DNA of 64,000 nucleotides, from positions 1 to 64,000 of the forward strand of contig JAGYXB010001325.1 of assembly GCA_022495005.1 (NCBI GenBank), in the 5' to 3' direction. The notes under the pieces are model-generated. The model worked only from the letters and a program-made list of their open reading frames with translations. It made no database searches and had not been told where the DNA came from. Position 1 is the stretch's first letter. Each line of letters begins with the position of its first letter. Below are positions 56,081 through 64,000 of this stretch, piece after piece. Made by a program: the position numbers and the translations under genes. The stretch comes from Rhyacophila brunnea. Taxonomy: Eukaryota > Arthropoda > Insecta > Trichoptera > Rhyacophilidae.

Positions 56081-57600
56081 TTGCCATGTAACACCGGGTC
56101 TAGGACGATTTGGCACCGGACAACTGGACGCCATGGAATTCGAAAATAAATAGACGTTGGGTACTTATAGGTACTTTAAAAAAAATATTCAATATTATTA
56201 TTTATACTTCAATGATTATATTATGATTTAATAGTTGTAAGAATGTAAATATGCAGACGTAAACAATGATTTAATCATGCATATGTTTAAGTTCCAACGA
56301 AAAAAGAGTTTTTTTATTTTTGTATATAAAGCCTTAGGCATGGTAATTCCCAATCTGCGATAAAGAATACATTATGTGAAGACTAAAATGAATTCAAACT
56401 ATTAAGTAGTAGATAGAAACTGATTAAAATACCTCGTCTACACGTGTCTACGACAGTGCGGCGTCCAATTGTCCGGAGGCCAGTCGTCCCATTCCCGTAA
56501 CACCCGACCTTTTACTTTTAGATGAATAAACCAAAATGCATTGATTTTTGAGGTAAGGGATGTATGATGGGGTAGGTAGGTTCCAATGAGTAGAAGGATT
56601 TTGTGCGTGATAAAGTAGTCCCAGTTTATTTCCCTTAACCATCAAAAAGATACAATAATTAATACAGATTCGTACAATGAGATTAATGAATTTTACAATT
56701 AATAATTACGGAGATTGTGTTGCGAGAAAAGTTACTAAGCGTTGAATCGTAAAGGCGTCTAGAAAGTTGAACGGCGTTAATACGTATGTGTTGTTGATGT
56801 CTCCCCCCTTCGGTTTTTATAGTACATCCTACATTATATTATACATTACATTCGTAATGGGTCTTTTACACATACATCGATTTAGTATCGACAAATTGAT
56901 TTTTGTACTGTATTATTTAGTTAAAAGACGATTATTTTTTTGTGATTTACGCATGTTATGTTCAAATTGTCATGACCATTATAATGTAAAATGTACCTAT
57001 TTTATTTTTTCCTGGCGTGCCGATGAATATTGATCTATGTAATTATGTAAAGACCTTACAACGCTACAGGTATTGAATATAATATTATAATCATCTACCA
57101 ATAATATATTGACTCCAAAGGCATATAACATCATTGTTTCAGAGAAAATCCGCTACATGGTCATATGTACATAAATATTAAAATACAATACATATTTCCT
57201 ATTTACCTCCAAAATTGTGACATATTCTGTATAATAATAAGAAAAGGCCCTAACAAGTTATTAACACATTAACATTCTGTAAAGCCTGCTTCAAGCGTGA
57301 ACAGTAAACTTGCGCATTTTTTTTACACAAGACGTATGCAATATGAGCATGTCTATAATAATGTACACATCTTTTAACTGTATAAGCGACATAAAAATAT
57401 TTAAATTTATATACTTACCTACTGTACAGTTAGTTACGCGGGTATAACTGGAAGTTTGTAACAGAGCGTGCGTAAGTATGAAGCGGTTGAATTTTTCGAT
57501 GACATGACGATACACACGTAAACTGATAATGTAGGCTATATGACCATCATATTATGTCAATGGTGTAGCTAGAATTATTGGACGCCTATGCAGAAATTAG
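56081..57600. other. No gene seen
   Basis: CGTCTAC and GTCCGGAGGCCAG words near 56440-56500 and an inverse-looking GGCACCGGACAACTGGACGCC near 56111 suggest an old inverted-repeat element of about 400 bp, but the ends are not exact. No gene is recognisable. Confidence 0.4.
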
Positions 57601-57866
57601 CCCACGAAGGACGCACGGCTTTTAGTAGGCCTATAGCGTCGTGGGTCCCAGGTTCGAATCCTGGGTCTGGCAAATACATATATTGCTTTTAAATTTGTGT
57701 ATGAGTCAGAGTATGTACCTAATAGGTTGAGCAAGTGACTGATATCTATTTCTTGTAAAAACAAAATCTGTTAATACAAACATATGTTACCCATATGATA
57801 CAAGGGTAGTCCCAGAAGTACCCGACCTAACGAAGAAAACACAAAAAAAAATGGGAAAAAATATTT

Positions 57867-58924
57867 TTATTTCTCTACGTAGTCTCCTTTTAGGTCGATA
57901 CACTTTTCCCAGCGATGTTCAATAGCTTCGATACCCTATTTATAGTGAGAATCGTCGAGTTCCTCAAAATAACCATCAACCGCCGACTCCACCTCTTCAT
58001 TGTTGGCAAATCTTTTACAACCGAGGCATTTTTTCAAGTTTGGAAATAGAAAATAATCCGAGGGTGCTAAATCTGGCGAATAGGGTGCGTGAGGAAGCAA
58101 TTCGAACTTAATTCACTCATTGATTTTGGCCATCGCGATAACGGATATTATGTGAGCTGATGAATTGTCCTGATGAAACGAAACTTTCTTTTTCGCCAAA
58201 TGCGGTTGTTTTTTCTTGAATTCAGCACTCAAACGCTGCAATAAGTTTGCATAATACAAGCAGTTGATTAATTTTCCTTTCTGAAGATAATCAATAAAAA
58301 TTACCAGACGCACATCCCAAAAAACTGACGCCATGACCTTGCCTGCAGATGGAACTGCCTTCGCCTTCTTTGGAACCGATTCTGCCCTTTCAGTCGATTG
58401 TTTTGACTGTTCTTTCATCTCAGGTGTGAAGTGATGGACCCATGCTTCATCCATGGTTATGAATAGACGTAAAAACTCTGCTTTATTGCTGTGAAACTTC
58501 GCCAAACACTCGATTGAAACATCCTCATGATGCTGTTTTTGTTCCATTATGAGTAATTGTGGCACCCACCTTGCGCACAGCTTTCTCATGTCCAAATTTT
58601 CCGTCAATATGTGATGTACAGCTCTTTTTGAAATGCCTACTATGTCTACTAGCTCGCGCAATTTCAGTCGACGTTCATCCAATACCATTTTGTGGATTTT
58701 CGTCACCATTTCTGGCCTGGTTACCTCATTTGGTCGACAACTGCGATGTTCGTCTTGGCAGGTCGTCCGAGCTCGTTTAAACTCAGCCACCCAATATTAT
58801 GTTACTATTGTAAACAAAGTAGCAGACACCCCCAAAGTAGAATCTAGCGCCGCTTTGATATTGGTTCGACTGAAGCCTTTCAAATGAAAGTATTGTATCA
58901 CATAACTATGACCAATTTTTTCCA
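57867..58924 (-). pseudogene. mariner transposase with in-frame stops
   Basis: Starts at MEKIGHSYVIQYFHLKGFSR (58924) and ends DLKGDYVEK-stop at 57867. All parts are in one frame apart from three internal stops: TAA after FTIVT (about 58794), TGA after MAKINE (about 58110) and TAG in YK-GIEAI (about 57940). The three catalytic Asp are all visible: LFITMDEAWVHHFTPE, VSFHQDNSSAH and YSPDLAPSDYFLFPNL. WVPQLL and the GRP-like linker (here CRPNEV) are present. Point stops rather than frameshifts indicate moderate age. Confidence 0.9.
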
Positions 58925-59009
58925 TGTTTACATATTCACTGAGAGCGTTCACTGTTGATGGCTGACATATAATTACTGAACAACGTAGTGTCGTCAAACT
59001 TCAAACTTA

Positions 59010-59473
59010 GTGGGCTCGCACATCAGAACTCGCCGCATACGTTTTACGACGAATTCGTCGATGTGACGTCATCGTTAACCAAGAAACAAACGTTATCAAA
59101 TGGAGCTTCGCAGATTGGCCGATGCAACTGCGACGCTCGACAATCCGCAGATGCAACATGTCGAATTTGCTACAGCCTGCATGTTGAAATCTAAAAATGT
59201 CGATTCCGCGCAAGCGCACAGCCTGCGGCCATCGGCCATTTCTGTCTCTGTCTACACTGTCATTGCTCGCTCATCGCTGGTCACCGCGTTTGACGTTTGT
59301 TCATACAATCAACACAATAAAAATGGCAGACGAGAGACTTCTCCTTTTTTGCATTTGACATTTGCCGCTAGGCAGATGTGCGAGGTTGTAGCATGCAACA
59401 TTCATCGGCGGTCTCAGAATATTTGATTTATGGCCGTCAGGCACACAAGGCGAGTTGTGATGTGCGAGCCGGC
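59010..59473. mobile_element. Harbinger-like MITE, copy 2, inside the mariner
   Basis: Ends GTGGGCTCGCACATCAGAAC and GCCGGCTCGCACATCACAAC (inverted), flanked by TTA on both sides (59007-59009, 59474-59476). Shares TCGATGTGACGTCATCGTTA with 36948-37309 but is about 100 bp longer. It interrupts the mariner 5' region upstream of the transposase start. Its GC-rich open frames on both strands are not genes. Confidence 0.9.
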
Positions 59474-59786
59474 TTAGGCTTTATAAGGTTGGCTATTATG
59501 GTTATTATTTTCAAACAACAGCTGTTATCTATACATCAGGCCGGGTACTTCTGGGACTGCCGGTACTATTAGGATCGGACATAGTTGGAGAGTTCTCACG
59601 TAGTAATTATGCAGGGCCATCCCACTCTCAGTGTTAAAAAAAAAATTCAAATTGTGGTACCTATATTAAAAAATGGACAATTCATTAAAACTATTGCATT
59701 GAGATTTATGACTCCTTGTCCGTCTGCGTCCCAATGTTTTGCATTCTTTTGCAATGGGTAGCTACACCGCTGACTTGTAGAAAAAA

Positions 59787-60300
59787 TAATTACAAGATAA
59801 AAAGAACTTTTTATATACTACGTTTTTAAAATCTGTTGAATCATATAAACTTGACAATTCTATGTATTATTAAATACTTTTTTTATAACTTTTTTGATGA
59901 ATTATCCCATCAGCTTGAATGAAAATGATCAAATGCGTAATAAAGAGAGCAATTATAAGAATTTTTCAAACATTTATTGATTGAATAACATATACTTATG
60001 AGATTTTTAAAACTTGCACTTGATATGAAGTAAAAAACAAACAAAAAACAAGAAAGTCAGTTAATTCTTTTTTCGAAATCGTCGAACGCCGTTACGCAAA
60101 AGTGTAAGCATTGATTTCGATCGAAGCGCCACCTTGCGGATTTTTTCCGAACTAACTTTCCATACAAAACAGAATTAACTGAAAATGAATTCAATTCTGT
60201 TTAAAGATGGCTAAAAGTATTAAATGAATGCATTGTCATCATGTTCTGATATATTCTAAAAGTTTCAAATGTCTAGCTAGTCGGGAAGTTAGTTAAAAAT
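59787..60300. repeat. Dispersed repeat family Z, copy 2
   Basis: Matches 26790-27195 in two blocks (AAGATAAAAAGAACTTTTTA..., TCCATACAAAACAGAATTAA...), separated by extra sequence near 60060-60130. The same strand and order are kept. No coding capacity. Confidence 0.75.
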
Positions 60301-62780
60301 CGATTGCAAGATTTATACTGTACAAACAAGAAAACGAGCAAATTAAAAACGTGGTAAAATACGCAAATGTACTGCACAAGTATGAATAATATACGTTTGG
60401 AGCCGGCTTAATAAATGAATAATAAAGATATCAGAATAAAAAAAGACATTCAATAGACAACATAGACGAATGCTCGTAATATTTTTATTTGTAGGAGTCA
60501 ATATTCTTAAAAATGCAATGTTATATTATTATTAATAATATATTTTCAAGGTTTTGTTGAAAATCTTGTTGCCCCCTCTGTGGATGGATTGTTATAGTGT
60601 TGTTTATTATTGTTAAATAATTGTTGTTAAACCTTACTTAGTATTTTGTGATTGCGATAGATCTTTCAAAATGATTCTCAAAAATAAGTCAATTTGCATT
60701 TGTTCCATGGCTGGGGAATGACAAATAGATTTATAATGTCAACATGAGTGTACTTATTCAAATAATAAATAATTTCACTTCAACAATACAACAAATAGGT
60801 AGTACCTACTTATATAATATTTTCAATAAATATTGCTATTTACTATAATACTTATATGTTTTAATTAATCATATTAAGTAGGTAGGTATATAAAATAAAA
60901 TTAACTAATACCTGGTGTAAATAATAATAATAATAATATAATGATAGATTTTAGAATGCTTTACTCTATTGAAGGCTAAAATTGGCATAATAGAGAAAGT
61001 AACCCGAGCTTTTTATAATGCAAAATATTAAACCAATTCTAGAACATCTTTAAAATGGATGAATTATTGGTAACTATCGAAAAATGTTTATTTTGTGCGT
61101 TGACGATGTCGAATGCATTGTTTATAAATGAAATATAAATAGTGGCCCACTGTAGATATTATACTTGTCTTATTCATGTACTGTTACTTGCGATTTTATT
61201 AATTATTTAATAACATGTTAATGATAGTACATGGTATATATCTTAAACTTGTAACACTAATATACAAGGTGTTATTTTTTAATCTTAATGAGATGGTAAA
61301 TGTATTATCTCAGAGCACAGGTAACTAATTTAATCATTAGCTTTAGTGATAATTTCAGTTTTACTTTTATTATAAAAAATGAGTGTGTGACAAGCACACA
61401 TTTTGTTTTGCTAATAATTCTCTGACACATTGACGTCGTCTTTTTGAAGTTTTTTTCCTCTTTGGAGGTTATTATTTGGAGGATAACTAAATTAATCGTT
61501 GTGCAGCTGATTTCGCCATAATTGATTCGGTGAAACTCAATAATCACGATAAAAAAAATCAGATGGAGAAATGTAGTTTTACTGCCGGGTAGTACCTAAT
61601 GTGAATTATATTGCACAGCATCCGTGAATCATTAGTAAAGTTGTCAGATGATTCTTCCGACATTCGAGAGTCGTTCGGTTTTTTAGATGTTTTTTTAGTT
61701 AGGTACGCAGATCAGAATTTACACTACCACGCATAAAGTTTTACTTCAAGATGGCTATCTTCATAAACAACTATCTTATTCAATATATTCTTTGGCTATT
61801 TTTCACATAGCAGACGGATGGTTTCATTAGATCGTAAGAAAATCTTAAAAAAAATATGTCTTGTTAACAATATGAGTGTAAAACCGTAGATCAACCAATA
61901 AAGTATAATAAATCTGGTAATTTAACAAAAATGCTGTATTTTTTACACCCAATGGCAGTTTGTTGTTAAACCTGTCAGATACACGCATCTAAACCTGCCA
62001 CATAGTTTTTATAGAACCATGGTTTACAAACGATGTTTACCACTTAAATTTATTATTTTTATTACCAATTTACATCTCCTGTTTCAAGTTGTATTCCGGA
62101 GACAAAATAGTATGTTGTATCGATACAATAAGTTTCTGACATAATAAAAAGGTCTAAGGTCTACTGCAATCACATAAAACTTGAAGTAGGTACCTAGTCT
62201 AAGATAATAATGTCGAATTACTGCTTGTATTATGCATGTCATCACTCACGCAGCAGACTTTCACTATCCACTCATAGATGTCGTTGCCATTATTCATTAT
62301 GTATGTGTCAAAACCTGGTCAATTCGCGTATTGTAAAAAAAAAACACTTACTAAATAATATTATCAAACAAAAATACAAGAACATATTTTGTAAATAGCT
62401 TGAAAATCTATCTACATATTTTCTTTGATGACCCGATGGAAATATTAAAAAATAAATGTTAGTGTTAATAATGTTTATACCTTCTACTTAGTAACACTTT
62501 AAAAAACGAAACAGTATTAATTATCAATAATATCGATGTTGAATAGGCTATTATTTTATTGATGGTATTACATAATCAATGTCTGATTTTTTTATTTGAT
62601 TTTAATCACCTCATCCGAATGTCGTAATAAATGATGGATATGAATGTCAATGGTTATATATGAGAAACTATGTATATGTAAACAGTAATACATGTTTATT
62701 TTTTTTATATATAACAAAATGCGTTTCATTCAACCTTTCCACGTTTCCTTGTGTCTAGTAAAGCGGTGGTGTACCTACCT
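60301..62780. other. No gene seen
   Basis: About 2.5 kb of AT-rich DNA. The open frames at 61305-61547 and 62210-62398 carry no domain I recognise. Confidence 0.45.
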
Positions 62781-62838
62781 CGTGTCCGGAAATTTGTACG
62801 TATGCAGTTCTCCGTATCCTTCACAGTGGAATGTTGTA

Positions 62839-63343
62839 CAGTGGAATCCCGATCTACCGATCTCGTTTTCCCGCACGGATCGTTCATTTTTGAAAGTCCC
62901 GCCAAACATACGAGTACATAAGAACAATGTTAAATAATCCCGCATTAACCGTTCCCTGATTTATCGTTTTCCTCAATCTATCGTCTAAATATTATGGTCC
63001 TATCGCAAATAATATCCCGATTGACCGTTTTTGTTGAAAATTTTTCATTCCGTTTTCGTAGAATTGTTTATGATACATACAGACCTTTCAGTCGCGTCCA
63101 TAGATATCTCATCGCTTTGTTTGCACAGGTCGGTCGGCTCTCAGGCTTGCCTCGCATCTCACATCACGAATTTTTATTAACTAAAATGCCCCCCCATGAA
63201 GAAAACTAGAACTCTAGCTGAGAAACTGAAAATAATTCAAGACGTCAAAAAAAATCCAGGAGAAAAATATATATATATATATATTATCCCGCATTTATCG
63301 TTTTCTAGAGTCCCTTGAAAACCGTAGAATTGGGGTTTCACTG
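62839..63343 (+). mobile_element. pogo/Tigger-like deletion derivative
   Basis: A 505-bp element with ends CAGTGGAATCCCGATCTACC and inverse of CAGTGAAACCCCAATTCTAC, flanked by TA. It keeps the first codons of a transposase in the frame near 63210-63270 (RTLAEKLKIIQDVKKNPGEK), matching the start of the CENP-B/pogo DNA-binding domain. The sequence then passes into an (AT)n run and the right end, so the catalytic domain is deleted. Confidence 0.85.
63267..63285. repeat. (AT)n microsatellite
   Basis: Uninterrupted AT dinucleotides at the internal deletion junction of the pogo-like element. Confidence 0.9.
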
Positions 63344-63620
63344 TATCGGAAATATATGTCCGTATATTAAAGACCGTCCAATCTCTTTGAGTCGTATAGT
63401 ACAGAGATAAAATTCACGTCTAAATAAAACACGGTTCTTGTCGGTTTATAGGACGCCAGAGGCAAAAATTTTTTGAAAATAGCTGATGCACAAGATTATT
63501 TGTTACTTTACGTTAAGGTAGTGAGATATCCAGGGTTCCAGCGGCTAGCTCAAGCGTCCATCGAACCCCGGATTCACAAAAAAGAACGATATATTTATGT
63601 TTGTTAGGTTAAATAAAACA

Positions 63621-63980
63621 CTAAGTCTTTCTTGTGCTGGTCTTAGCGTTATATATTTTAATATTTAGTTGGACAACGTTATTTTGTAGTCTTTTACATA
63701 TTTTGTTTTTACAATCAGTTTCGCAGGTCCGTACACGGTTTACAAATGACGCTTCCTGACTTTTTTTTCTCTTTTTAAATTCCTCGTACCTACGCCGACC
63801 AGCAAAAAGGACTCTCGTGATTGGCCAAACTGATCGCATGATCTTTTTGATTTGACGAATCACGAGGCCCACCTCGGCGCAGGCGCGCGGAGATTTTAAC
63901 GTTGCGCAATGTGCGGCAAAATTTATTAGATTTAAATACTTATATTTAGTCTTAAAATTATCTCTTTCATCCTTCATCAT
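63621..63980 (-). other. Unassigned open frame at window edge
   Basis: A 119-codon minus-strand frame, basic overall (GRRRYEEFKKRKKSQEASF), overlapping a GC-rich patch at 63775-63910 that contains ATTGG/CCAAT words and a repeated CGAATCACGAGG/CTCGTGATTGG pair in opposite directions. I recognise no domain. The inverted words suggest a transposon end as much as a gene. Confidence 0.25.
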
Positions 63981-64000
63981 TTATACTTTTTAAATTAAAT

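Larger units (their letters stand above)
57801..59563 (-). mobile_element. mariner transposon inserted in a SINE, itself interrupted
   Basis: Inverted ends share AGTCCCAGAAGTACCCGRCC, with outer bases CAAGGGT and CCGGC, flanked by TA (57799-57800, 59564-59565). Removing the 464-bp guest MITE and one TTA leaves about 1296 bp, a normal mariner length. It belongs to a different lineage from the copy at 5046-6343, having different ends and only partly similar transposase. Confidence 0.92.
57601..59580 (+). mobile_element. SINE family 1 copy e, split by a mariner
   Basis: Head and body lie at 57601-57798 (CCTATAGCGTCGTGGGTCCC, B box GGTTCGAATCC, GAGCAAGTGACTGATATC) and read up to CCCATATGA. The tail end CTATTAGGATCGGACAT resumes at about 59566. 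Everything between is the mariner 57801-59563 plus its guest, flanked by the duplicated TA. Confidence 0.85.
62781..63520 (-). repeat. Repeat family X, copy 4, interrupted
   Basis: Minus-strand relative of 8740-9180: CGTGTCCGGAAATTTGTACG, CAGTTCTCCGTAT and TGTTGTA on one side. After the insert, TATCGGAAATATATGKCCGT and TAAATAAAACACGGTTCTTG follow on the other. The insert is the pogo-like element at 62839-63343. Confidence 0.8.

Noticed and set aside
59007..59426. Open frames on both strands
   Set aside because: By-products of the GC-rich Harbinger-like MITE nested in a mariner.
1..64000. CRISPR array, phage-defence or bacterial operon
   Set aside because: No evenly spaced direct repeats, no bacterial coding density; splice-site-bounded exons show an animal genome.

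Overview
The window is AT-rich animal nuclear DNA, most likely from an insect and probably an aphid. That reading rests on exons split by GT-AG introns, the insect-type NMDA receptor protein, many short GTAGGTA-like words, mariner, hAT, Harbinger and pogo-type DNA transposons, and TTAGG-like satellite. There are no operons or bacterial genes. The one host gene I can support is the 3' half of an ionotropic glutamate receptor of the NMDA receptor subunit 2 type (Nmdar2), on the + strand from 28388 to the stop codon at 52299.

Ten exons join in phase: 28388-28555, 31013-31137, 32505-32657, 33934-34036, 35559-35707, 36347-36567, 38127-38313, 42490-42597 (probable cassette), 50050-50154 and 52257-52299. 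With the cassette they make 1362 nt, or 453 codons plus stop. In order they encode most of M1, the M2 pore loop, M3, the S2 half of the glutamate-binding clamshell, M4 and a short cytoplasmic tail ending in a class I PDZ-binding motif. The amino-terminal domain and S1 are not in the window, so at least 28 kb of intron lies upstream.

Region by region: 1-28.4 kb holds inverted-repeat elements, a decayed mariner (5046-6343), fragments of an R1/Jockey-like LINE (10158-10680) and an RTE-like LINE (18704-19490), tRNA-derived SINEs, and a possible retroelement promoter near 16.5 kb. From 28.4 to 52.3 kb is the Nmdar2 exon region, whose introns carry at least a dozen MITEs, SINEs and long foldback hairpins. 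From 52.3 to 64 kb is 3' flank. Its clearest structure is a three-level nest: a SINE interrupted by a mariner that is itself interrupted by a Harbinger-like MITE (57601-59580). There is also a pogo-like deletion derivative inside another repeat (62781-63520).

The main biological points are a glutamine rather than asparagine at the pore N site, encoded by the last codon of its exon; a phase-symmetric tail exon; a 43-nt terminal exon that carries the PDZ ligand; and several near-perfect hairpins inside Nmdar2 introns that would be double-stranded in the pre-mRNA. I saw no convincing new multi-gene system.
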